Positions 1-5,601 of a DNA stretch of 8,369 bases are shown here, one piece after another; position 1 is the stretch's first letter; every line of letters starts with the position of its first letter. Source of the DNA: an uncultured Prevotellaceae bacterium (GTDB lineage Bacteria; Bacteroidota; Bacteroidia; Bacteroidales; Bacteroidaceae); contig CAMZHP010000132.1 of NCBI GenBank assembly GCA_947306845.1, forward strand, positions 1-8,369, written 5' to 3'. The position numbers and the translations under genes were made by a program. The notes beneath the pieces are model-generated. The model was not told the DNA's origin. It saw only the letters and a program-made list of their open reading frames with translations, and searched no databases.

Positions 1-64
1 CGAAGATTTTGAACTCACTGGCTATAACCCTTGGCCACACATAGCCGGTCAGGTATCAGTCTGA
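1..64 (+). CDS. thyA: Thymidylate synthase, C-terminal end (partial)
   Basis: The frame beginning at base 2 encodes about 20 residues ending GYNPWPHIAGQVSV and then TGA at 62-64. This matches the typical thymidylate synthase C-terminus, which ends in a GYxPxPxIxxxVxV-like pattern; the terminal residues close over the active site in this family. The enzyme converts dUMP to dTMP using methylene-tetrahydrofolate and releases dihydrofolate. The next gene, folA, starts 15 bases downstream and recycles that dihydrofolate, so the two are almost certainly co-transcribed. Only the tail is inside the window; the identification rests on this short motif plus the folA neighbour. Confidence 0.85.
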   Translation, partial: EDFELTGYNPWPHIAGQVSV

Positions 65-79
65 CAACCTTTCAAACTT

Positions 80-562
80 ATGCGCATCAACATCATAGCT
101 GCCGTAGCCTCCAACCGAGCCATCGGCAAAGACAACCGCCTACTCTACTGGTTGCCCAACGACTTACGTCGTTTCAAGACCCTCACCACGGGACACACGA
201 TCATTATGGGTCGCCGCACTTTTGAATCACTTCCGAAAGGAGCACTGCCCCACCGCCGCAACATCGTACTGAGCCGCAGCCAGAACGAATTCGCAGGCTG
301 TGAGCGCTATGCTTCTCTAGAAGAGGCTCTTTCTCACTGCCAAGATGAAGAAGAAGTGTTTATCATTGGTGGCGCAAGCATTTACCGTCAGGCCATCAAG
401 ATAGCAGACCGGTTATGCCTGACAGAGATACATGACATTCCCGCATCTGCAGACACCTATTTTCCACCCTATGATGGTTGGCGTGAGGAGACACGAGAAT
501 GTCATGGTACCGATGAACGGCACGCATTCAGCTATGACTTTGTGGATTATGTGAGACCCTAA
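80..562 (+). CDS. folA: Dihydrofolate reductase
   Basis: A 160-residue protein of normal length for bacterial DHFR. It reduces dihydrofolate to tetrahydrofolate with NADPH in the cytoplasm. The N-terminal strand IIAAVASNRAIGKDN is followed by LPNDLRRFK, where D28 corresponds to the catalytic acidic residue (Asp27 in E. coli). The NADPH-binding segment IIMGRRTFESLPKGALP and the R-NIVLSR strand follow, then the IIGGASIY glycine pair near residue 96 and the ADTYFP segment near the end. The stretch LLYWLP replaces the E. coli MPWNLP, so Tyr23 sits where Trp22 is in E. coli; an LLY start to this segment seems usual in Bacteroidetes relatives. The ATG is preceded by an A/T-rich leader with no clear Shine-Dalgarno site. 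It lies 15 bases after thyA and probably shares its transcript. Confidence 0.95.
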   Translation: MRINIIAAVASNRAIGKDNRLLYWLPNDLRRFKTLTTGHTIIMGRRTFESLPKGALPHRRNIVLSRSQNEFAGCERYASLEEALSHCQDEEEVFIIGGASIYRQAIKIADRLCLTEIHDIPASADTYFPPYDGWREETRECHGTDERHAFSYDFVDYVRP

Positions 563-581
563 GACTCCGTTTCTCAGTCTT
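561..581. terminator. Possible hairpin between folA and the Lrp gene
   Basis: A 6-bp inverted repeat, AAGACT at 561-566 and AGTCTT at 576-581, brackets a 9-base loop. It overlaps the stop codons of both convergent genes (folA stop 560-562; Lrp-type gene stop 574-576). Neither side has a convincing T-tract, so it is at best a weak or factor-assisted terminator. Confidence 0.3.
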
Positions 582-1065
582 CGTCCTCTTGACCATTGTC
601 AAACAGTTCCTCAATGGGGAGCTGTCTGTCGATAGCAGCATTGAAAGATATAATAGTCTCGCTTCGTGACAACCCAAGAGGTTGCAGTTTGTCGTGTATG
701 ATTTCCAGTAGATGGTGGTTGTTGCGTGCGAAAATTTTGATGAACATGTCAAATCCACCTGTAGTATAATGACATTCCACTACCTCAGGAATCTTTTTCA
801 GTTCATTAACCACTACATCGAAGCTTTCAGGGTCCTTGAGATACAAGCCAATGTAAGCGCAAGTCTCATACCCAATTTTTTCGGGATTGATAATGAACTT
901 CGAACCTTTAAGTATACCAAGGCTGGTGAGTTTCTGGATTCTTTGGTGAACAGCAGCTCCACTCACGTTGCATACTCTTGCTACTTCAAGAAACGCGATT
1001 CTGGCATCCGAAGAAATAAGTCTCAGAATTTTTCTGTCAAGTTCGTCTAAATTGTGATGTGCCAT
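574..1065 (-). CDS. Lrp/AsnC family transcriptional regulator
   Basis: A 163-residue DNA-binding regulator of normal family length. Residues about 5-60 (LDELDRKILRLISSDARIAF, then EVARVCNVSGAAVHQRIQKL) form the AsnC-type winged helix-turn-helix. Residues about 65-150 form the RAM/AsnC effector-binding domain, with YIGLYLKD, VVECHYTTGGFDMFIKI and LSRSETIISFN matching its alternating strand pattern. Family members assemble as dimers to octamers and often sense amino acids; the ligand here cannot be read from sequence. The C-terminus is acidic (EELFDNGQEDED). The gene is convergent with folA (11-base gap) and lies 78 bases downstream of the exbD gene on the same strand, but it has its own strong promoter, so it is probably independently transcribed. 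The ATG at 1065 is about 10 bases from the predicted transcription start. Confidence 0.92.
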   Translation of the reverse strand: MAHHNLDELDRKILRLISSDARIAFLEVARVCNVSGAAVHQRIQKLTSLGILKGSKFIINPEKIGYETCAYIGLYLKDPESFDVVVNELKKIPEVVECHYTTGGFDMFIKIFARNNHHLLEIIHDKLQPLGLSRSETIISFNAAIDRQLPIEELFDNGQEDED

Positions 1066-1082
1066 AGTTTACTATTTGAAAG

Positions 1083-1114
1083 CAAAGATACGCGAAAAAA
1101 TACTAATACGCAAA
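1083..1114 (-). promoter_or_regulatory. Bacteroidetes-type promoter of the Lrp-family gene
   Basis: On the minus strand a -33 TTTG (1114-1111) is followed by a 20-base spacer and a -7 TATCTTTG (1090-1083), an exact match to the Bacteroidetes TTTG/N19-21/TAnnTTTG consensus. Transcription would start near 1076, leaving a leader of about 10 bases. A small inverted repeat, TTTG-N4-CAAA at 1075-1086, overlaps the -7 box and predicted start and could be an autoregulatory site, though this is only suggestive. Confidence 0.75.
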
Positions 1115-1136
1115 TAAAACGCGGAAAAACGGCCGC
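1111..1136 (-). terminator. Weak candidate terminator after the exb operon
   Basis: Eight to nine bases past the distal exbD stop, the minus strand reads GCGG, an 8-base loop, CCGC, then GTTTTATTTG. The stem is only 4 bp plus a wobble, and the T-run is interrupted. It overlaps the -33 box of the downstream Lrp gene promoter. Some readthrough into the regulator gene is plausible. Confidence 0.3.
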
Positions 1137-1143
1137 AATCGAC

Positions 1144-1635
1144 TCATTTTGCCTGTTTATTTCCTGATTCTTCCTTTTTGGCCGTTGTCTTTGATTGTTT
1201 TACAGCGGAATAATGCACTCTTAGCGCTCCAGCCTCCCTCAGTGCCATTTTGACTTCATTAACCAATCCCATGGGCACTTTCCTGTCAATTTTCAATGAT
1301 ACGGTCATCTGCTCTCGCTCATCAGGCAGCAGTTGCTCCCGATAGTCTGCCACAATGGCTGCCACCTTTTCCAATGGCACATATTTGTCGCCAACCTGTA
1401 TGACCAACGAGTCGAACTTACTATCAGCATAGCCCACAAAAACATACAAGGTGGTGCTCTGCTTTCTGAGCGGAGTAACCACTGTTCCCTCGGGCGACTG
1501 ATATTTCACCTTTACAGGTACACTTCTCATGGTAGTGACCAACATAAAAAAGAAGAGGACAGTGAAAATAAGGTCAGGCAGTGACTGCATGTTGAGTTCT
1601 GGCAGTCTGTGCTCTTTTCTTTCAAACATGCTCAT
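1144..1635 (-). CDS. exbD: ExbD/TolR-type biopolymer transport protein (distal copy)
   Basis: A 163-residue protein with a short cytoplasmic N-terminus, one membrane helix and a periplasmic domain, the ExbD/TolR layout. The helix contains SLPDLIFTVLFFFMLVTTM; D21 is the conserved membrane aspartate that carries protons in this family (Asp25 in E. coli ExbD). Residues about 60-150 form the periplasmic domain, including SLKIDRKVPMGLVNEVKMAL, which resembles the final strand-helix of ExbD. The C-terminus is lysine-rich (KQSKTTAKKEESGNKQAK). The start codon overlaps the stop of the preceding exbD by 4 bases (1632-1635), indicating translational coupling. It is the last gene of the minus-strand exb operon and is shorter and clearly divergent from the other exbD, so the pair probably forms a heteromeric ExbD unit. 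Confidence 0.9.
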   Translation of the reverse strand: MSMFERKEHRLPELNMQSLPDLIFTVLFFFMLVTTMRSVPVKVKYQSPEGTVVTPLRKQSTTLYVFVGYADSKFDSLVIQVGDKYVPLEKVAAIVADYREQLLPDEREQMTVSLKIDRKVPMGLVNEVKMALREAGALRVHYSAVKQSKTTAKKEESGNKQAK

Positions 1636-2225
1636 GGCTTACCCTCCTCCACATTATATACCTCTGACACTCGCTGAGGATAGTAGGTGCGAATCGCTTC
1701 CCTCTGTCTCTCGCTGCATTCCGCATAAGAAACGTGGAATCGTTTCTGAGCCAGATTCTCTCGCAGTTGCCTATAGGCTGCCACGATGGCATCCTGCACC
1801 TGAAAATAAGTCTCGTATTCTGTTTTCGCGTCAGCTTCCAGTTTGATAACATGGCCATCTGTCACCATGCATTCACCTAGCAAATCTATATTTATGGCAT
1901 GCTTTTCAGGAAGGTCTGGCAAATTGTCTGGATTTTCCACAAAATCCATCACACGTGCCTTGATATCCTTGATATTCGCATTTTCCCCTTTTATCTGCAA
2001 GCTGTTGTCAGCCATCATCTCGATGACCAGCACATTTCTCTCCGTCACTTCAGCCAAATCTGTCATATCCTGAGCGATGGGAGGAAGCATCCTCGTGAGT
2101 CCCTTGTCATCATCCATTGAAGTAACCACGAGGAAAAGGATAAGCAAGGTGAACGAGATGTCGGCTATGGAAGCCATGTTGATGCCTGGCACCCTTCGCA
2201 CTCTGCGTCTTTTTAACCTTATCAT
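1632..2225 (-). CDS. exbD: ExbD/TolR-type biopolymer transport protein (proximal copy)
   Basis: A 197-residue ExbD-family protein. A very basic cytoplasmic start (MIRLKRRRVRRVPGINMASI) precedes a single membrane helix, ADISFTLLILFLVVTSM, with the conserved proton-carrying aspartate at D22. The periplasmic region is longer than in E. coli ExbD (141 residues total) and includes a charged segment around residues 120-165 (EADAKTEYETYFQVQDAIVA) before RFHVSYAE. It is predicted to plug into the ExbB channel and convert proton flow into force on a periplasmic partner such as TonB. Its start overlaps the stop of the upstream membrane-protein gene (2222-2225), and its own stop overlaps the next exbD start. 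Confidence 0.92.
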   Translation of the reverse strand: MIRLKRRRVRRVPGINMASIADISFTLLILFLVVTSMDDDKGLTRMLPPIAQDMTDLAEVTERNVLVIEMMADNSLQIKGENANIKDIKARVMDFVENPDNLPDLPEKHAINIDLLGECMVTDGHVIKLEADAKTEYETYFQVQDAIVAAYRQLRENLAQKRFHVSYAECSERQREAIRTYYPQRVSEVYNVEEGKP

Positions 2226-2722
2226 CTTCTTCTACTGAAATGAGACCTAATGGAAGAAATGGCTACAGCAAGCGCCGCTATCACCATCAGAGCTAATGAA
2301 GTGGCTACAAACATATCGGCCATTCTCAGTCCTGAAGTGTCGGCATATTCCTTACCGTTGACCGACATGGCTGCTGTCGGCCCCATCCAAAATGAAACCA
2401 ACATAATGACAGCTGTAAGAGCAATGACTGCCGCAACCATCTTAGATGCCGCCCTTCTTTCAATACTTTTCACCTGTGTATCACGTTTCCGTATAGAAGA
2501 GCAAACCGCCCAAGCAGTCACAGCCAAAGCGATAAAAAGTACTAAGAATACAAATCCTAACAACAGGGATGTCAGACGCGGTTCGGTGAAATCAGGATTA
2601 TCGGCAAAGGGATGGTTGTAGCCAATCAGAAAAAAAGCGACATAAAGCACAACCGTGAGCGCCACGATGATTCGCAACACTTTTTTTGAAAACGGTCCGC
2701 TGAACCATCCTAACATTTTCAT
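2222..2722 (-). CDS. Four-helix membrane protein of the exb operon, function unknown
   Basis: A 166-residue protein I cannot assign to a named family. Four hydrophobic segments are visible: about 15-35 (VLRIIVALTVVLYVAFFLIG), 50-73, 94-113 (MVAAVIALTAVIMLVSFWMG) and 134-155. A basic loop between segments 2 and 3 (SSIRKRDTQVKSIERRAASK) and a basic C-terminus (SHFSRRR) suggest both face the cytoplasm; the loop between segments 1 and 2 (NHPFADNPDFTEP) would be periplasmic. It sits between exbB and the two exbD genes with ATGA overlaps on both sides, so it is translated in step with them and is probably an accessory subunit or assembly factor of this motor. That role is inference from context only. 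It has no visible catalytic motif and no ExbD-type membrane aspartate. Confidence 0.8.
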   Translation of the reverse strand: MKMLGWFSGPFSKKVLRIIVALTVVLYVAFFLIGYNHPFADNPDFTEPRLTSLLLGFVFLVLFIALAVTAWAVCSSIRKRDTQVKSIERRAASKMVAAVIALTAVIMLVSFWMGPTAAMSVNGKEYADTSGLRMADMFVATSLALMVIAALAVAISSIRSHFSRRR

Positions 2723-2925
2723 CTCTTTTTGTTTTGATAATTCACAATCGCATCGAGCAATGTAATGGACGCATCCTCCATCTGTGTGGTGAGAGACTCT
2801 ATTTTGTTGAGGATATAGTTGTAAAACACCTGCAAGATTAATGCTACAATGATGCCGAAAATGGTTGTGATAAGAGCAACTTTCATACCAGCAGCCACAA
2901 TGGTAGGACGAATGTCACCTTCCAT
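2719..2925 (-). CDS. exbB: ExbB C-terminal part (TM3 and tail), possible reinitiation product
   Basis: After the TAG, the first ATG in the same frame (2925) lies 15 bases downstream and opens 68 codons. They encode MEGDIRPTIVAAGMKVALIT, TM3 and the cytoplasmic tail (NKIESLTTQMEDASITLLDA), all typical of ExbB C-termini. Whether it is translated separately is unknown; there is no obvious ribosome-binding site, but stop-start proximity would permit reinitiation. Its stop overlaps the start of the four-helix membrane protein (2719-2722), so ribosomes normally reach this point by translating exbB. Confidence 0.5.
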   Translation of the reverse strand: MEGDIRPTIVAAGMKVALITTIFGIIVALILQVFYNYILNKIESLTTQMEDASITLLDAIVNYQNKKR

Positions 2926-2940
2926 ATGAATCAGGTAGAA

Positions 2941-3552
2941 CTACATCACCATGCCTATCACCGTTCCCAGGAAACCTAATGACGGTGCAATAGCGATGAA
3001 TAATGTGATCCACGAGCAGCCTTTTTCCAAGTTGGACAGCTGCACCTGTCCGTATGATGCCATTGAGCGCTCTATACTGTCGATATGCTCATTGATTCTC
3101 ACCAATCCCTGGTAGCAGATAGAAGCCACCGGTCCACGTGTGTCACGTGCGATATCCTTGGCGCCCTCTATATCTCCCTCTTCCACTTTTTTATCTATAT
3201 CAGTCAGGAGTTTGCGCGCATCCACCTCAGCGAGCGTAAGATAAATGATGCGCTCGATACAAAAAGCAAGTCCCAAGATAAGAGCCAGGGCCACCAATGA
3301 CATGAACCCCACATTACCCTCTATAAATTTCCGCTTAAGTGCTTTGTAAACACCCTCATTCTGCTGACGGCCCTCGACCATCTCATCATACTCCGCCAAA
3401 TCCTGGGCTGCCAGCGAATCCACATCCGCCGCCTTCACCATCTCCTCCACTTCCTCGTCGATGTCAGTGTCGGTTTCCTGTGCCAGGACGCCTGTGGGTA
3501 TGAGGACAGATACCAGCAAAATGACACATAGCCTTGCAATCATCGTTTTCAT
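2941..3552 (-). CDS. exbB: ExbB N-terminal part (signal peptide, TM1, TM2), ends at the internal TAG
   Basis: The 203-residue product made if the TAG terminates. MKTMIARLCVILLVSVLIPT then GVLA|QE is a classic signal peptide with probable cleavage after A24. The mature start is strongly acidic (TDTDIDEEVEEMVKAADVDS). The cytoplasmic loop keeps family features such as DTRGPVASICYQGL. The ATG at 3552 gives the complete signal peptide; M4 would be an alternative but loses its basic start. Without TM3 this fragment should not form a complete channel by itself. Confidence 0.75.
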   Translation of the reverse strand: MKTMIARLCVILLVSVLIPTGVLAQETDTDIDEEVEEMVKAADVDSLAAQDLAEYDEMVEGRQQNEGVYKALKRKFIEGNVGFMSLVALALILGLAFCIERIIYLTLAEVDARKLLTDIDKKVEEGDIEGAKDIARDTRGPVASICYQGLVRINEHIDSIERSMASYGQVQLSNLEKGCSWITLFIAIAPSLGFLGTVIGMVM

Positions 3553-3582
3553 CTGCTATTTTCAAATAGATTTCCAAGGGTG

Positions 3583-3590
3583 CAAAATTA
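3583..3590 (-). promoter_or_regulatory. Probable -7 box of the exb operon
   Basis: The minus strand carries TAATTTTG (3590-3583), an exact TAnnTTTG -7 match, 30 bases before the exbB ATG. No good TTTG is found at the expected -33 distance, so the promoter is only half supported. The position fits, because the upstream ettA transcript is expected to end at the terminator at 3643-3692. Confidence 0.5.
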
Positions 3591-3642
3591 GGAAAAAAAC
3601 CGATATTAAAAGACAGAGAGCGCAATAATTACAATTTGTTAA

Positions 3643-3692
3643 GGAAAAACGAACAATTCGTCCGGACTTCAGTGAAAGAAATCCGGACGAAT
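3643..3692 (-). terminator. Intrinsic terminator of ettA
   Basis: A perfect 11-bp inverted repeat, ATTCGTCCGGA (3656-3666) and TCCGGACGAAT (3682-3692), encloses a 15-base loop. Read in the ettA direction it starts 29 bases after the stop codon, and the stem is followed by TGTTCGTTTTTCC. The long stem and the T-run ending near 3645 make this a convincing rho-independent terminator separating ettA from the exb operon. Confidence 0.8.
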
Positions 3693-3721
3693 AATGATTG
3701 AGTTATAACAAGGGGCACCAA

Positions 3722-5419
3722 TCATTCATCCATCAACTTGCGGTATCTGATGCGCTTAGGTTCCTCCAGTCCCAGACGCTTAGCCTTATTGGCCTCATAC
3801 TCCGTATAGCTTCCCTCGAAATAGAACACATTTCCCTCCCCCTCAAAAGCGAGGATATGGGTACAGATCCTGTCGAGGAACCACCGGTCGTGGCTGATGA
3901 TGACAGCGCATCCGGCAAAAGCCTCCAATCCTTCCTCCAAAGCACGGAGCGTATTGACATCAATATCGTTGGTCGGTTCGTCAAGCAGCAACACATTTCC
4001 TTCCTGCTTCAATGCGAGGGCAAGTTGGAGCCTGTTGCGCTCACCACCTGAAAGGACGGCACACTTTTTCTCCTGGTCGGCCCCGCTGTAATTGAACCGA
4101 GAGAGGTAAGCTCTCACATTAACGTCCCTTCCACCCATGCGTATGGTCTCATTACCTCCACTCACCACTTGGTAGACAGTCTTCTCCGGGTCGATATCCT
4201 TATGTTGCTGATCCACATAACTCAACTTCACGGTTTCACCCACCTGAAATGTTCCTTTGTCAGCCTGCTCCAATCCCATGATGAGTCTGAAAAGAGTAGT
4301 CTTTCCAGCACCATTCGGACCGATGACTCCAACGATGCCATTGGGAGGCAGCATGAAATTAAGGTCCGTGAAGAGCACCTTATCACCGAAAGCCTTGGCC
4401 ACATGCTCAGCCTCAATCACCTTGTTGCCCAATCTTGGACCGTTGGGTATGAAGATCTCCAGTTTTTCCTCCTTTTGCTTCTGTTCCTCATTGAGCATCC
4501 TATCATACGAATTCAGACGTGCCTTTCCCTTGGCATGACGAGCTTTCGGCGCCATCCTCACCCACTCCAGCTCACGTTCAAGAGTCTTGCGCCGTTTTGA
4601 GGCAGTTTTCTCTTCCTGAGCCATGCGCAGGCTCTTTTGTTCCAGCCACGAAGAATAATTGCCTTTCCAAGGAATGCCCTCTCCCCTGTCGAGTTCGAGG
4701 ATCCATTCTGCCACATCGTCAAGGAAATATCTGTCGTGCGTGACAGCAATCACCGTTCCTTCATACTGTTGGAGATGCTGTTCCAACCAGTCGATAGACT
4801 CTGCGTCGAGATGGTTGGTTGGCTCGTCGAGCAACAGCACATCCGGTTTTTGAAGAAGCAAGCGGCAAAGCGCCACTCGCCTGCGCTCCCCTCCCGACAA
4901 GTTTTTCACCTCCCAGTCTCCTGGAGGACAGTTGAGAGCTGCCATTGCTCTATCGAGCTTGGAATCCATGTTCCAGGCATCTGTTGCATCGATGATATCC
5001 TGCAATTCCGCCTGACGAGTCATCAGTTTGTCCATCTTGTCCGGATCCTCATAGTATTCGGGCAGTCCGAATTTCACATTGATCTCATCGTATTCAGCCA
5101 ACGCATCGTAAACGTGCTTCACCCCCTCCATTACGTTCTCTTTCACCGTTTTGTTCTCATCAAGCGGTGGATCCTGAGGCAAATAACCTACCGAATATCC
5201 CGGGCTCCATACCACATTCCCCTGATACTGTTGCTCTATTCCGGCAATAATTTTCATGAGGGTAGATTTTCCCGCACCATTCAGTCCGATGATGCCAATT
5301 TTGGCTCCATAAAAGAAACTAAGATAAATGTTTTTGAGGATTTGTTTCTGGTTCTGCTGGATGGTCTTGCTCACCCCCACCATTGAAAAAATCACTTTTT
5401 TATCGTCAACCGTTGCCAT
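3722..5419 (-). CDS. ettA: Energy-dependent translational throttle protein EttA (ABC-F ATPase)
   Basis: A 565-residue soluble protein with two ABC ATPase domains and no membrane segments, about the size of E. coli EttA (555). Domain 1: Walker A GLNGAGKS (45-52), signature LSGGE (174-178), Walker B LLLDEP with D198/E199, and switch His228. Domain 2: Walker A GPNGAGKT (367-374), LSGGE (456-460), LLLDEP with D480/E481, and His510. The linker between domains (about 250-325) includes ARHAKGKARLNSY, the P-site tRNA interaction motif type typical of EttA. EttA binds the ribosomal E site and gates entry into elongation according to ADP/ATP state. The second domain is followed by the usual YEANKAKRLGLEEPKRIRYRK tail region. 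It is likely monocistronic, with its own promoter region and a strong terminator. The name follows family-level similarity. Confidence 0.92.
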   Translation of the reverse strand: MATVDDKKVIFSMVGVSKTIQQNQKQILKNIYLSFFYGAKIGIIGLNGAGKSTLMKIIAGIEQQYQGNVVWSPGYSVGYLPQDPPLDENKTVKENVMEGVKHVYDALAEYDEINVKFGLPEYYEDPDKMDKLMTRQAELQDIIDATDAWNMDSKLDRAMAALNCPPGDWEVKNLSGGERRRVALCRLLLQKPDVLLLDEPTNHLDAESIDWLEQHLQQYEGTVIAVTHDRYFLDDVAEWILELDRGEGIPWKGNYSSWLEQKSLRMAQEEKTASKRRKTLERELEWVRMAPKARHAKGKARLNSYDRMLNEEQKQKEEKLEIFIPNGPRLGNKVIEAEHVAKAFGDKVLFTDLNFMLPPNGIVGVIGPNGAGKTTLFRLIMGLEQADKGTFQVGETVKLSYVDQQHKDIDPEKTVYQVVSGGNETIRMGGRDVNVRAYLSRFNYSGADQEKKCAVLSGGERNRLQLALALKQEGNVLLLDEPTNDIDVNTLRALEEGLEAFAGCAVIISHDRWFLDRICTHILAFEGEGNVFYFEGSYTEYEANKAKRLGLEEPKRIRYRKLMDE

Positions 5420-5496
5420 TTTTATGAAAAGATTAGGAGTTTAGACAATGATATGAATGGCTCCTCAATGATAGAGGCCGCACATAAGTTGGTGTA

Positions 5497-5504
5497 CAAA
5501 AATA
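5497..5504 (-). promoter_or_regulatory. Possible -7 box of ettA
   Basis: The minus strand has TATTTTTG at 5504-5497, an exact TAnnTTTG match 77 bases before the ettA ATG. No TTTG lies about 20 bases further upstream, and the surrounding T-rich tract makes chance matches easier. Confidence 0.35.
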
Positions 5505-5577
5505 CAAAAAAAGGAGGGAATTCCGCCGTCGTTTTGCATTTTTCGTCAAAAATAGATGAAATCTGATGGGAAAAACG

Positions 5578-5585
5578 TATATTTG
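5578..5585 (+). promoter_or_regulatory. Possible -7 box of the LOG-family gene
   Basis: TATATTTG at 5578-5585 matches TAnnTTTG exactly and would start transcription near 5592, 10 bases before the ATG at 5602. No TTTG occurs at the normal -33 spacing (the nearest is at 5533-5536). If real, it excludes the longer start at 5566. Confidence 0.4.
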
Positions 5586-5601
5586 TCCCAGAAAAAACCG
5601 T

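Larger units (their letters stand above)
2719..3552 (-). pseudogene. exbB: ExbB/TolQ proton-channel gene interrupted by one in-frame TAG
   Basis: Read through, this is one frame of 278 codons with an internal TAG at codon 204 (2943-2941) and a natural TGA at 2721-2719. It encodes a MotA/TolQ/ExbB-family channel of about 277 residues, near the size I would expect for Bacteroidetes ExbB. Order: signal peptide 1-24, acidic extracytoplasmic segment about 26-65, TM1 82-105 (VGFMSLVALALILGLAFCIE), cytoplasmic domain 106-178, TM2 from 180 with the family motif APSLGFLGTVIGMVM, then TAG, FYLIH, and TM3 about 224-246 (ALITTIFGIIVALILQVFY) with the C-terminal tail. Frame and spacing are unchanged across the TAG; in homologues I recall, this position is usually Ala (GMVxAF). 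The rest of the gene shows no decay. It may be a recent nonsense allele, a sequence error, a readthrough gene or a split gene. I list it as interrupted, not as proven non-functional. Confidence 0.75.

Noticed and set aside
712..1050. A 112-codon plus-strand frame opposite the Lrp-family gene
   Set aside because: The minus-strand Lrp/AsnC gene is clearly real and has a matching promoter; the opposite frame shows no domain.
2941..3552. Frameshift as the cause of the exbB break
   Set aside because: The sequence after the TAG continues in the same frame with the expected number of residues, so no insertion or deletion is needed.
4637..5386. A 249-codon open frame on the plus strand opposite ettA
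   Set aside because: It is antisense to a fully conserved EttA sequence, its translation has no recognisable domain, and several other open frames occur in the same stretch, as expected from the codon bias of the real gene.
5517..5524. GGAATTCC palindrome in the ettA/LOG intergenic region
   Set aside because: An 8-base palindrome is expected by chance, and nothing in its position relative to the promoters suggests an operator.
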